51,714 nt of DNA. It comes from Thiobacillus sp. (GTDB lineage: Bacteria > Pseudomonadota > Gammaproteobacteria > Burkholderiales > Thiobacillaceae). Under the pieces are notes generated by a model that had not been told where the DNA came from, made no database searches, and saw only the letters and a program-made list of their open reading frames with translations. The stretch is from NCBI GenBank assembly GCA_018262815.1, contig JADFDN010000003.1, positions 1 through 51,714 of the forward strand, given 5' to 3'. The number at the start of each line of letters is the position of its first letter. The stretch's first letter is position 1. Positions 1 to 8,323 of this stretch are shown here, piece by piece. The position numbers were made by a program, and so were the translations under genes.

Positions 1-447
1 GGCATTGCCGGTGGCGATTTCGCCGGCGCCGGCGTTGACGATTTCGGTGCCCTGTTTGATCTGGCCAACCAGCAGCTTGATGTTGATCTGCAGGATGCGC
101 AGCGCCTGCATCATGCGCTGGACTTCGCCGGTGCCGCTGGCTTGGATGCGTCCGGTGAGGTCGCCTGAGCTCATGCGGTCGATGTCGACGCGGGTGCGGT
201 CGAGCGGCACGACGACGAGGCGATGGCACAGGATGCCGAACACGATGGCCAGGGGGATGCCGACGGCGGCGGCCACTTCGAGCCAACTGGCCAGCGCGTG
301 GCTGGTTTCGACGGCGAGTATCCAGCCGATGGCGGCGACGAAGCCGAACAGGACGACCATCGAGACCGTTGCCATCACCAGGATGGATTTCAGCGACAGA
401 CCGCTCAGCGCGCTCAAGCAGCAGCGGTCGAGCCACGACGGCCGCAC
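1..447 (-). CDS. Methyl-accepting chemotaxis protein, N-terminal part (cut by window edge, probably 5'-truncated)
   Basis: The minus strand reads through a basic linker, two closely spaced hydrophobic segments (residues about 18-40 and 45-66) and a HAMP domain with VVPLDRTRVDIDRMSSGDL followed by EVQRMMQALR. It then enters the signalling helix (IKQGTEIVNAGAGEIATGN), typical of chemoreceptors that report to CheA/CheW. The signalling tip lies beyond base 1. A GTG at 447 has AGGAAGG seven bases upstream and was taken as the start. The frame stays open upstream, and LKIQEGNAVRPSWL looks like the linker that follows a PAS domain in Aer-type receptors. The PAS domain itself is absent because the sequence switches to a plus-strand receiver gene near 478. 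The SD-like bases may therefore just encode QEG, and the gene may be a truncated remnant. Confidence 0.75.
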   Translation of the reverse strand, partial: MRPSWLDRCCLSALSGLSLKSILVMATVSMVVLFGFVAAIGWILAVETSHALASWLEVAAAVGIPLAIVFGILCHRLVVVPLDRTRVDIDRMSSGDLTGRIQASGTGEVQRMMQALRILQINIKLLVGQIKQGTEIVNAGAGEIATGNA

Positions 448-492
448 GGCGTTGCCTTCCTGGATTTTCAGGGACGTGTCGACGACCCCGTT

Positions 493-1644
493 GTGCTGCA
501 ACAGATGGCCGCCATGCTTGCCAACCTGGGCGCCAGGGACGTCCTGACCGCCGCAAGCGGCCTCGATGCGCTGCGGCTGCTGAGCGAGCGCAACGGCAGC
601 CTGGAGGCCGTGATCTGCGACCTCGGCATGCCGGCCATGGACGGGGTCGAACTGCTGCGTCAATTCGGCCGCACGGGGTTCCAGGGCGGCGTCATCCTGA
701 TGAGCGGCGCGGACGAGAAGGTGCTGAATACGGCAGGCAAGCTGGCCGATCTGCAGGGGTTGCGCGTGCTCGGGCAGGTACAGAAGCCGGTGACGCCCGC
801 GCAGGTGACCGGCTTGCTCAGCCGATCGGCCGCTCCGCGCGCGCGCAGGCGACAATATGCCGCTCCGCTGCAGGTGTCGCCGCAGTCCATTCGCGACGGG
901 ATCGCCCGCGACGAATTCGCCGTGTGGTTCCAGCCCAAGGTGGACGCGGGCAGCCTCAAGCCTGTGGGGGTCGAGGCGCTGGCGCGCTGGCGGCATCCGT
1001 CCAGCGGCATCCTCCCGCCGGATGCCTTCATCGGTGTGGCCGAGCGCGAGGGCTTGGTGGGCGAGTTGTCGCAAATCCTGACATCGCGCGCCCTGATGGA
1101 AGGCGCACGCCTGCACGACAACGGTTTTCCGCTCACCATCGCCATCAACCTCTCGGGCGGCTGGCTCGACGACCTGCACCTGCCGGACTTCATCCATGCG
1201 ACGAGCCAGGCCGCCGGGCTTCGCTCCGCCGATATCATCCTGGAAGTGACCGAGACCGGCGTGATGAAGGATCTGGCCACCGCGCTCGAAGTGCTCACGC
1301 GCCTGCGCCTGAAGGGCTTCGGCTTGTCGATCGACGATTTCGGAATCGGCTATTCATCATTCGAACAGCTGGACCGCATCCCCTTCACCGAACTCAAGCT
1401 CGACCGCAGTTTCGTCAACAAGGGCACGGAAGATGCGACGGCCCACGCAATCCTGCAGGGCAGCATAGACATGGCGCGCCGCATGGGCCTGACGACCGTG
1501 GCTGAAGGCGTCGAAACCGAGGGGCAGCTCGAACTGGTGCGCATGCTCGGCTGCGACCGCATCCAGGGCTACCTGATCGCGCGGCCGATGCCCACGGACG
1601 AATTGATCGCCTGGCTCAGGGCACGCCAAGACGAAAGTGAATGA
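493..1644 (+). CDS. Response regulator receiver-EAL domain protein (c-di-GMP phosphodiesterase), N-terminus incomplete
   Basis: The protein has a receiver domain (DPVVLQQM, phosphoacceptor in ICDLGMPAMDG, conserved K in QKPVTPAQV) followed by a complete EAL domain. The EAL signature residues are all visible: VEALARWRHP, INLSGG, EVTETG, IDDFGIGYSS, ELKLDRSFV, AEGVETE and QGYL. It should hydrolyse c-di-GMP to pGpG under control of a partner kinase. The start is a problem. The frame is open back to 223, but that stretch is antisense to the chemoreceptor, and there is no ATG/GTG/TTG between about 300 and 493. The GTG at 493 and ATG at 505 both omit the first beta strand and the acidic DD pair, although VDDP is encoded just upstream at 478-489. 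The gene therefore looks 5'-truncated at the point where the opposing chemoreceptor also ends. Confidence 0.8.
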   Translation: MLQQMAAMLANLGARDVLTAASGLDALRLLSERNGSLEAVICDLGMPAMDGVELLRQFGRTGFQGGVILMSGADEKVLNTAGKLADLQGLRVLGQVQKPVTPAQVTGLLSRSAAPRARRRQYAAPLQVSPQSIRDGIARDEFAVWFQPKVDAGSLKPVGVEALARWRHPSSGILPPDAFIGVAEREGLVGELSQILTSRALMEGARLHDNGFPLTIAINLSGGWLDDLHLPDFIHATSQAAGLRSADIILEVTETGVMKDLATALEVLTRLRLKGFGLSIDDFGIGYSSFEQLDRIPFTELKLDRSFVNKGTEDATAHAILQGSIDMARRMGLTTVAEGVETEGQLELVRMLGCDRIQGYLIARPMPTDELIAWLRARQDESE

Positions 1645-1691
1645 TCGGGCGTGGCCGATAGGGCGCCAGGTCTTGCGCTATCGCCGCCTGT

Positions 1692-2243
1692 TCACTCCGG
1701 CAGATGGTGATGGCCGACGCTCACGCGCTTGGCCTGGGGGCCTTCTGCCGCAGCCATGTCCTCGATGAACTTCACTGCGGCCCCTTCGCTTAGCTGCGCG
1801 AGGGTGGTGTTCACCAGGTTGTCGCCATTGAAATACCGTTCCTCGCCGTCGGCACGGCGGATGAAGCCATAGCCCTCCTCGGGAAAAATCCGCACCACCT
1901 CGCCGATGTATTCGGCATCGTGGGTCTTGGTCTCGCGGCGCAGGCGCCGCGAATAGTCGTCGAGCTGGCGCCTGGCCGCATCGAAGGCGTCGCGCAGGGC
2001 GACGTACACGTCCTCGTGCCGGTCGCGGTTGACCACGATTTCACTACCCGGAACGCCGATGTCGATCCGCACATTGAAGACCCTGCCCTGATGCTTGTGC
2101 TGGTGAGGCATCTCGACAACAACCCGGCAGGACATGATGGGCTCGAAAAAAGTCTCCAGTTTTTCGGCCTTCTCCCGGATATGCGCCTCCAGCGCGTCGG
2201 AATGCTCGATGTCGCGAAACGTGATTTGCAGCGGCGTTTTCAT
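1692..2243 (-). CDS. Ribosome hibernation promoting factor with C-terminal cold-shock domain
   Basis: Residues 1-105 match the HPF/RaiA (sigma-54 modulation) fold: MKTPLQITFRDIEHSDALE, CRVVVEMP, FNVRIDIGVPG and EDVYVALRDAFDAARRQLDDY. These proteins bind the 30S decoding region and inactivate ribosomes in stasis. Residues about 113-178 form a cold-shock-like OB fold with GEVVRIFPEEGYGFI, YFNGDNLV and a closing AKRVSV, so the protein may also contact RNA. The 183-residue length is intermediate between short HPF (about 100) and the usual long HPF, whose C-terminal domain is different. The first 100 residues are closely similar to the protein at 8324-8629, so the two are paralogues. It converges with the receiver-EAL gene. 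A GGCC-rich dyad (2275-2290) lies just upstream of the start. Confidence 0.9.
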   Translation of the reverse strand: MKTPLQITFRDIEHSDALEAHIREKAEKLETFFEPIMSCRVVVEMPHQHKHQGRVFNVRIDIGVPGSEIVVNRDRHEDVYVALRDAFDAARRQLDDYSRRLRRETKTHDAEYIGEVVRIFPEEGYGFIRRADGEERYFNGDNLVNTTLAQLSEGAAVKFIEDMAAAEGPQAKRVSVGHHHLPE

Positions 2244-2274
2244 CTTTTCATCCTTTCCTTCGGGTTACGGAACC

Positions 2275-2290
2275 ATCGGCCTCGGCCGAT
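2275..2290. promoter_or_regulatory. Inverted repeat ATCGGCC-TC-GGCCGAT upstream of the HPF gene
   Basis: A perfect 7-bp dyad with a 2-base centre lies 32 bases upstream of the HPF start codon. It could be an operator, or the end of a transcript entering from the small frameshifted frame upstream on the same strand. No T-run follows on the minus strand, so a classical terminator is unlikely. Confidence 0.3.
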
Positions 2291-2321
2291 CCCATATCGA
2301 TTGGGTTCGTGGCACACGGTC

Positions 2322-2493
2322 CTAATGGAGTTCCTCATCCCGGTCATGATGGAAAACGATCTCTTTCAGTTCGATCCTGACGGGGTCGCCCAATGGCGCT
2401 TCGCTCTCGTCCACCGCCTGAAACAGCCACTGCTCATCCACCTGCCAGCAATAGCCGAACTGCTCCCGGTAAAAGCATTCCCTGGGCTCCATG
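2322..2493 (-). pseudogene. Small conserved-looking reading frame with an apparent +1 frameshift
   Basis: From ATG 2493, which has AGGAAAGG eight bases upstream, the minus strand encodes MEPRECFYREQ and then shifts frame near 2460/2461. In the next frame a natural-looking sequence continues (FGYCWQVDEQWLFQAVDESE, and on to an end in HHDRDEELH) to a TAG at 2322. Neither frame alone gives a sensible gene: the ATG frame stops after 19 codons and the second frame has no start codon. The total of 172 bases is one more than a multiple of three, as expected for a single inserted base in a 56-residue protein. It may be a real decayed gene or a base-calling error. Function unknown. Confidence 0.35.
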
Positions 2494-2654
2494 ATGCTCA
2501 CCTTTCCTCTGACGTCTCATTTGAGTCTGGCATATTCCTGCCACGATGCCAGCAGGCCGGCGCAGCGGGGCGATCGATTCATCTGCTATACATCAATCAG
2601 GCAGTGTGATGTGTTCGATCACGATCCCGTTGGCACAAGAAGCAGGATGGAGCG

Positions 2655-3155
2655 ATGACCTTGAATCCGATCGATATTTCCAGCCGCGTCAGCCCTCACC
2701 TGTCGGCTTTGCTCGCCAGCCGGGTCGACAATCCCGAGTGCGAGCAACCCGTCACCCTGATGGCGGCGCGGCGCTTTCTGGCCGACCTCTTGCCAGCCGA
2801 CTTCAGGGAGGCCGAGCGCATCCACCACTTCGACATCAGCGAATCGCTCCTCGACGAACTCGACAGCCTGATCGAGGAATTCGGCGGTGCCGCATTGGCT
2901 GTCGATTTCATCGAGGTCAAGGCCAGCGAGTCCCTGTCGAGCGCGATCGAGGCCGTGGTCAATGACGAAAACCGGGAAAACCCGCCCACGCTTGCCGTCG
3001 TGCGTGATGCCATCGTCGCCGGGCTGGGGGCGCGGCTGGTGGGCGACGGCGTGCTGGAGGACGACGAGGACGACACGCTGTTGCCGGAGATCGAATCGCT
3101 GATCGAGCAGTTCGGCGCCGACTCGCTTGCCGAAGAGTTTTTGCGTTTCGAGTAG
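2655..3155 (+). CDS. Acidic protein of unknown function with an internal repeat
   Basis: This 166-residue protein is strongly acidic and mostly helical in composition, with no signal peptide or membrane segment, so it is probably cytoplasmic. Two parts resemble each other: LLDELDSLIEEFGGAALAVDF (split here as LLDELDSLIEEFGG and AALAVDFI) near residues 64-85, and LLPEIESLIEQFGADSLAEEFL near the C-terminus (LLPEIESLIEQFG plus ADSLAEEFL). The shared pattern LL.E..SLIE.FG...LA..F suggests a duplicated helical hairpin. I do not recognise the family. The ATG at 2655 has GGA/GGAG-rich sequence upstream. A small membrane protein follows 26 bases downstream on the same strand, so the two may be co-transcribed. 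Confidence 0.7.
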   Translation: MTLNPIDISSRVSPHLSALLASRVDNPECEQPVTLMAARRFLADLLPADFREAERIHHFDISESLLDELDSLIEEFGGAALAVDFIEVKASESLSSAIEAVVNDENRENPPTLAVVRDAIVAGLGARLVGDGVLEDDEDDTLLPEIESLIEQFGADSLAEEFLRFE

Positions 3156-3181
3156 CGTCCCGTCTACCGAGGAGCATTCAG

Positions 3182-3343
3182 ATGTTGCGAAGCCGAGGTT
3201 CAAGACGTGCTCTGGCGGTGTTTCTGGTGGTGCTGGGAGGTGTGCTGATGGCCCTGGCACCCGAGATATGGGCCGGGCTGGCAGTGCTGGTGCTGGGGGT
3301 GGCCGTCGAACTGGTGGGCATCGCGCTGGAGCGTCAGGACTGA
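3182..3343 (+). CDS. Small membrane protein (53 aa)
   Basis: The ATG at 3182 is preceded by GAGGAG eight bases upstream, a strong ribosome binding site. The 53-residue product has a basic start (MLRSRGSRR), then two hydrophobic stretches, ALAVFLVVLGGVLMAL and WAGLAVLVLGVAVELVGIAL, separated by a short turn (APEI), and ends in ERQD. It should be a two-helix inner-membrane hairpin with both ends in the cytoplasm. No family is recognised. The position directly after the acidic 166-residue gene suggests one transcript. Confidence 0.72.
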   Translation: MLRSRGSRRALAVFLVVLGGVLMALAPEIWAGLAVLVLGVAVELVGIALERQD

Positions 3344-3522
3344 GACGCCTCTTTTGGTCTGGCCCGGAATTTCATGCCTCATAGACCCAGCCTGGTCTGC
3401 TCGTCTTTCCCCTTCGCAACAGGATCTGCAGGAGAATCGACGGCGAATGGTCCATCGGTCTTCTCGCGTCCTATCATCAGATAAGAAGTGACAGCGCATG
3501 TTCTAGATCAAAGGAGCGCACG

Positions 3523-4017
3523 ATGAAATCCCGTTACCCCGGCTATCAACCCGTCCGTCGCGATCGCCTGGTCCAGGAGTCAAGGCACGATGCCTACAAG
3601 GCCAGGCACAAGCTGCCGGAACCCACGGTGTGCCCCCAGTGCGGTGCCGTATATCATGACGGGCGGTGGCAATGGCTGGTGAAGCCATCCGCAGCCCACG
3701 AGGAAATGTGTCCGGCGTGCCACCGCATCCACGACGAATTTCCGGCCGGCTATGTCACGGTGGGCGGGCCCTACTTCAGGGAGCATCGCGAGGAATTGCT
3801 GCATTTGACCCGCAACGAGGAAGCCCGCGCCAAGGCCGAGCATCCGCTGAAGCGGATCATGAAGATCGAGGACGCGGATGACGGCATCCTGATCACCACG
3901 ACCGACATCCATCTTGCCCGCGGCATCGGCGAAGCGCTGCATCACGCCTACCAGGGCGAGCTCGAATATCACTACAACGAGCAGGAAAACCTGCTGCGTG
4001 TGGTGTGGCAACGCTAG
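3523..4017 (+). CDS. BCAM0308-family zinc-ribbon protein
   Basis: The 164-residue protein has two CxxC knuckles, C37-P-Q-C40 and C63-P-A-C66, in a treble-clef/zinc-ribbon arrangement. The C-terminal half contains HPLKRIMKIE, ILITTTDIHLARGIGEALHHAY and YNEQENLLRVVWQR. This matches what I remember of the BCAM0308 family, named after a Burkholderia cenocepacia gene in the low-oxygen-activated locus; the molecular function is not established. The NMD3-like zinc ribbon and the presence of two ribosome hibernation factors in the same block suggest a ribosome- or RNA-related role in energy-starved cells, which is inference. AAAGGAG lies upstream of the ATG. Confidence 0.82.
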   Translation: MKSRYPGYQPVRRDRLVQESRHDAYKARHKLPEPTVCPQCGAVYHDGRWQWLVKPSAAHEEMCPACHRIHDEFPAGYVTVGGPYFREHREELLHLTRNEEARAKAEHPLKRIMKIEDADDGILITTTDIHLARGIGEALHHAYQGELEYHYNEQENLLRVVWQR

Positions 4018-4121
4018 CCGGGCCCGGGAATGCGGAGGGATGCCGTGCAGGGTCCGATCATGACCATCGAGCGCCGCGCGGCCGGACGTTGCAGGTAGAC
4101 TGAACGGGCCGGGACGACGCG

Positions 4122-7100
4122 ATGATCAACCTGCCCATTTCAACCCGCCTGCTGCTGAGCTATCTGCTGGTAGCCGTATTGCCGCTGGGCGGGTTGGCCT
4201 GGGTGTATCTGGCCTCGTTCGAAACCTCGCTGCGCGAAACCCTGCTGGCGAACATGGCGGCCATCGCCGACAAGAAAGCCGGGCAGATCGGCGGCTACAT
4301 GGCCGAGCGGATCGACGATGCCCGGCACCTCAGCCGTCGCGCGGCCATCCGCGACGGCCTCGCGGAATTGACCCAGGCATTTCATGCTGGCGGCCTTGAT
4401 GCGGCCGCCTATCGGGAAGCGGCGGAGCGGCTGCGCCGCATGCTGGACGAGTCCAATGCCGCCAAGGGCTTCTACGATCTGCTGCTGATCGATGCGGCCG
4501 GCAACGTGGTGTTCTCCTTGCTGCGCGAGCCCGATCTGGGAACCAGTCTGCTGGACGGACCCTATCGTGACTCGCAACTGGCGGCGGGCGTCGCCCAGGC
4601 CCTGCGCAGCCGCCAGTCCGTGATCAGCCGTTTTGCGCCGTATGCGCCTTCGGGTGCCCGCCCCGCCGCCTTTCTGGTCGAACCGGTCATGGGCGATGAC
4701 GGCATGATCGGGGTGCTGGCCATGCAGCTCGACGTGGACAAGCTGATGACCGTGACCGTCGACCGCACCGGCCTCGGCGAGACCGGCGAAACCGTGCTGG
4801 CGCAGAAAGACGGCAATGAAGCGTTCTATACCGTCCCGCTGCGCCATGTGCCGGACGCCGCCTATCGCTACCGGGTGCCGCTCGAGCGGGCGGCGCTGCC
4901 GATGCAGCGGGCTCTCTCAGGCAGCCCGGGCCAGGGCATCATCCTTGACTATGCCGGCATCGAAGGCGTGGCGGCGTGGCGGCATCTGCCCGTGCTGGAC
5001 TGGGGCATGGTGGTGAAGATCGACACCGCCGAGGCACTCGCACCGGCCGTGCGGCTGCGCCGCCTCACCTATCTTGCGCTGGCGCTTTTCCTGCTGCTTT
5101 CCGGCGCTACCGCCTATTTTCTGGGGCGCAGGTTTTCACGCCCCATCCATGCCCTGGCCGGCGTGGCCGACCGCATCGCCGCAGGCGATCTGCAGCAGCG
5201 CGTGCCGCAGACCGAGCGCGGCGAATTCGGCCGGCTCGCGCATGCCTTCAACCACATGGCGGACGCGCTGGCCGAATCCCGCGAGAACCTCGAGGCCCAG
5301 GTGGAACTGCGCTCGCAGGAACTGCGTGCGCTGACCACGCTGCAGAACGCGATTCTCGACCGGGCCGGCGCCCTGATCGTGGTGCTCGACCGCGAAGGCC
5401 GCATCTGCCGCTTCAATCGGGCCTGCGAGGAGTTGACTCAGTATGCGTTCGCGGACGTCGAGGGGCGCTTTGTCTGGGATCTGTTCCTGACGCCGGAAGA
5501 GCGCGAAGTCGTGCATGCCGAGGCATTCAGCGCGCTGGTGACGAATCCGCATGCCCTGCGCAACCGCTACACCAACCACTGGATGGCGCGAGACGGCACG
5601 CTGCGTCTGATCGAATGGTCGAACACCTTGCTGCTCGATGCTCGCGGCGAGATGGAATTCATGGTCTGCATCGGCATCGACGTGACCGAAAAGGCACGCG
5701 CCGAGGCCGCGCTCAAGGAAAGCGAGCTGCGCCTCAGGGAAGCGCAGCGCATCGCCCAGGTCGGCAGCTGGGAGTTAGACCTGGCCAGCGGCAGACTGAG
5801 CTGGTCGGACGAGATATTCCGACTGTTCGAAATCGACCCGGCCGAGTTCGGCGCCTCCTACGAGGCGTTTCTGGAGCGCGTCCATCCGGACGATCGCGAG
5901 CGCGTTCGCCTTGCCTACGCCGAATCCCTGGAAAACTGCGCCCCGTATGAGGTCATCCATCGCCTGCTCATGCCGGATGGCCGCATCAAATGGGTGAGCG
6001 AGCGCTGCGAGACGCACTACGACGAGAACGGCAAGGCGCTGCGCTCCACCGGCACCGTGCAGGACATCACCGAGCGCAAACAGGGCGAAGAAGCGCTGCG
6101 GCTGTATGCCAACGTGTTCGAGCACAGCGGCGAGGCCATTCTCATCACCGACAGCGAGCGGCGCATCGTGGCGGTGAACTCCGCCTTCACCCGCCTGACG
6201 GGGTATGCCCTCGACGAGATCCGCGGCAAGGATCCGGGCCTCCTTGCGCCGGGAAAGACGCCCGGCGAAACCTACCGCACGATGTGGTCCCTGCTGGATC
6301 AGACCGGCTACTGGCAGGGCGAAATCGTGGATCGGCGCAAGGACGGCACCCTCTATCCGAAATGGATGTCGGCCTCGGTGGTGCGCGATGCGGAGGGACG
6401 GATCATCCATTATGTCGCCAGCTTTACCGACATCAGCGCACGCAAGCAGGCCGAGGCGCAAATCAGCCGGCTGGCGTATCACGATGCGCTGACCGGGCTG
6501 ATCAACCGATTCAGCCTGCAAAGCCAGCTGGAACAGGCACTCGCCAGGGCGCGCCGGGAACGGCGCGCCCTGGCGGTGATCTTCCTCGATCTCGATCGCT
6601 TCAAGACCATCAACGACACCATGGGCCATGCGATGGGCGACCAGCTGCTGATGGAGGTGGCGCACCGCCTGCGCGAGAACGTGCGCGACAGCGATATCGT
6701 GGCCCGCCTGGGCGGCGACGAATTCGTGGTGGTGCTGACCGAGGTCGACGATGCCACGGCGGCCGCCCGCGTGGCGGACAAGCTGCTGCACGCGCTGTCC
6801 CGGCGCTATCGCATCGGCGAGCACGAGCTGCATTCGACCACCAGCATCGGCCTCGCTTTCTATCCCGACGACGGCGAGGACGGCGAAACCTTGATGAAGA
6901 ACGCCGATGCCGCGATGTATCACGCCAAATCGCAGGGCCGCGACAATGTCCAGTTCTTTACCGCCGAACTGAACCAGACCGCGGTCAGGCGCCTGAAGCT
7001 GGATCATGACCTGCGCGTGGCCGTGGAAACCCGGCAGTTCGAACTGCATTACCAGCCGCAGCTCGACAGCCGCACGGGCCGCACTGTCGGGATCGAGGCC

Positions 7101-7763
7101 CTGCTGCGCTGGCGTCATCCGCGCGAGGGGCTGGTGCTGCCGGCGGAGTTCATTCCGGTCGCCGAGGAAACGGGCCTGATCCTGGCGCTGGGCGAATGGG
7201 TGCTGGGCGAGGCCTGCTGCCAGCTGCGTGCGTGGCGAGATGCGGGAATCGGCAAGCTGACGATGGCCGTGAACCTGTCCGCGCTTCAGCTGCACTCGGC
7301 CACCCTGGTCCGGCAGGTGGCGCAGGCCCTGGAAAAATACGGGCTGGACGGCGACGATCTGGAACTGGAAATCACCGAATCGGTCGCCATGCACGATCCC
7401 GATGTCAGCATCAGCCAGCTCAAGGCGCTGCGCGATCTGGGGGTGCGCCTGTCGATCGACGATTTCGGCACTGGCTATTCCTCGCTCAGCCATCTCAAGC
7501 TGTTGCCGATCCATACGCTCAAGCTCGACCAGTCCTTCGTCCGCGACATCGAGTCCGACAGCAACGATGTCGCCATCTGCACCGCGACGATCGCGCTGGC
7601 CCACAGCCTGGGCCTGGAAGTGATCGCGGAGGGCGTGGAAACCGAGGCGCAGCGCCAGTTCCTCGCCTCGCATCACTGCGATTTCATGCAGGGCTACCTG
7701 TTCAGCAAACCCCTGCCGGCCGATGCGGCGCTGGCCTTCATCCTGCGAAGGCAGGCGGCCTGA
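4122..7763 (+). CDS. Membrane sensor with periplasmic domain, HAMP, three PAS domains, GGDEF and EAL
   Basis: This 1213-residue protein starts with a membrane segment (about 9-31), a periplasmic sensing region of about 280 residues resembling a double Cache domain, a second membrane segment (about 315-336) and HAMP (about 337-390). PAS domains follow at about 403-530, 540-650 and 660-775, the last two ending in PAC motifs (TVQDITERK, SFTDISARKQAE). The GGDEF domain (about 781-945) has an intact GGDEF at 864-868 and an RDSD inhibitory site five residues before it. The EAL domain has EAL at 992-994, [37 protein letters not shown] and MQGYLFSKPL. Both activities look possible, so net c-di-GMP output would depend on the ligand and PAS state. 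The ligand is not evident from sequence. Confidence 0.92.
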   Translation: MINLPISTRLLLSYLLVAVLPLGGLAWVYLASFETSLRETLLANMAAIADKKAGQIGGYMAERIDDARHLSRRAAIRDGLAELTQAFHAGGLDAAAYREAAERLRRMLDESNAAKGFYDLLLIDAAGNVVFSLLREPDLGTSLLDGPYRDSQLAAGVAQALRSRQSVISRFAPYAPSGARPAAFLVEPVMGDDGMIGVLAMQLDVDKLMTVTVDRTGLGETGETVLAQKDGNEAFYTVPLRHVPDAAYRYRVPLERAALPMQRALSGSPGQGIILDYAGIEGVAAWRHLPVLDWGMVVKIDTAEALAPAVRLRRLTYLALALFLLLSGATAYFLGRRFSRPIHALAGVADRIAAGDLQQRVPQTERGEFGRLAHAFNHMADALAESRENLEAQVELRSQELRALTTLQNAILDRAGALIVVLDREGRICRFNRACEELTQYAFADVEGRFVWDLFLTPEEREVVHAEAFSALVTNPHALRNRYTNHWMARDGTLRLIEWSNTLLLDARGEMEFMVCIGIDVTEKARAEAALKESELRLREAQRIAQVGSWELDLASGRLSWSDEIFRLFEIDPAEFGASYEAFLERVHPDDRERVRLAYAESLENCAPYEVIHRLLMPDGRIKWVSERCETHYDENGKALRSTGTVQDITERKQGEEALRLYANVFEHSGEAILITDSERRIVAVNSAFTRLTGYALDEIRGKDPGLLAPGKTPGETYRTMWSLLDQTGYWQGEIVDRRKDGTLYPKWMSASVVRDAEGRIIHYVASFTDISARKQAEAQISRLAYHDALTGLINRFSLQSQLEQALARARRERRALAVIFLDLDRFKTINDTMGHAMGDQLLMEVAHRLRENVRDSDIVARLGGDEFVVVLTEVDDATAAARVADKLLHALSRRYRIGEHELHSTTSIGLAFYPDDGEDGETLMKNADAAMYHAKSQGRDNVQFFTAELNQTAVRRLKLDHDLRVAVETRQFELHYQPQLDSRTGRTVGIEALLRWRHPREGLVLPAEFIPVAEETGLILALGEWVLGEACCQLRAWRDAGIGKLTMAVNLSALQLHSATLVRQVAQALEKYGLDGDDLELEITESVAMHDPDVSISQLKALRDLGVRLSIDDFGTGYSSLSHLKLLPIHTLKLDQSFVRDIESDSNDVAICTATIALAHSLGLEVIAEGVETEAQRQFLASHHCDFMQGYLFSKPLPADAALAFILRRQAA

Positions 7764-7824
7764 AGCAACACCGAGCGGATCGCGGGCGGTCGATTGCGGG
7801 TCGCCATTCAAATGGGATATTGCT

Positions 7825-7841
7825 ATCCTTAGATTAAGGAT
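7825..7841. promoter_or_regulatory. Inverted repeat ATCCTTA-GAT-TAAGGAT upstream of the DksA-like gene
   Basis: A perfect 7-bp dyad around GAT sits 33 bases before the ATG at 7874, in the only AT-rich stretch of this intergenic gap. Its place suggests a transcription factor site for the dksA-like/hpf/kinase transcript. It is not an FNR box. The regulator is unknown. Confidence 0.4.
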
Positions 7842-7873
7842 GTGTCTTCAAACCCACTTGCGCAGGAGGCCGA

Positions 7874-8272
7874 ATGCCCGCACTCACCCCTTCCCAGCTC
7901 GACCAGCTCGTCAAGAAACTGAACGAGGATTACCAGGCCTTGCTGCGTGAAGTACGCGAAGAACTGGAAAACTCGGGCAACCAGCATCGCATCGACCTGC
8001 TCAACAGCGAGCCGGGCGACAGCGGCGACGAATCGCTGGCCAACGCGCTGGCGGACTTCAACCTGACCATTCTGGATCGTCATATCGACGCGATGCGGGA
8101 TATCGAAGCCGCGCTGCAGCGGGTCAGAGCCGGAGAATACGGCGTCTGCATCGATTGCGGAGAGGACGTCGGTTTCCCCCGCCTGATGGCCTATCCCACT
8201 GCCAAGCGCTGCATCGTCTGCCAGGAACAGCGCGAGAAGCGCTACGCCCAGGAGGGCCGTCCGACCTTGTAA
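7874..8272 (+). CDS. DksA/TraR-family zinc-finger transcription factor
   Basis: The 132-residue protein has an N-terminal coiled-coil (LTPSQLDQLVKKLNEDYQAL, then REVREELENSG) and a C-terminal four-cysteine zinc finger, C-ID-C-G then YPTAKRC-IV-C, with 17 residues between the two pairs as in DksA. Family members bind the RNA polymerase secondary channel and retune transcription, often together with ppGpp. The acidic coiled-coil tip, DxxDxA in classical DksA, appears here as DSGDES, so the activity may differ from that of housekeeping DksA. CAGGAGG precedes the ATG. The hibernation factor at 8324 and the kinase fusion at 8641 follow closely on the same strand, suggesting a stress operon. Confidence 0.9.
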   Translation: MPALTPSQLDQLVKKLNEDYQALLREVREELENSGNQHRIDLLNSEPGDSGDESLANALADFNLTILDRHIDAMRDIEAALQRVRAGEYGVCIDCGEDVGFPRLMAYPTAKRCIVCQEQREKRYAQEGRPTL

Positions 8273-8323
8273 TCCAACGGAGGCGGGATCGTCCCGCTTC
8301 CCTCCCAACCCGACGGAGTCACC

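Larger units (their letters stand above)
2244..2654. other. Intergenic interval between divergent HPF and acidic-protein genes
   Basis: These 411 bases hold the HPF upstream dyad, the frameshifted small frame at 2322-2493, and about 160 bases leading to the plus-strand gene at 2655. No tRNA, repeat or further gene was recognised. Confidence 0.6.

Noticed and set aside
5775-7811. 678-codon minus-strand open frame
   Set aside because: Antisense to the PAS-GGDEF-EAL gene, low-complexity composition, no start context; a shadow.
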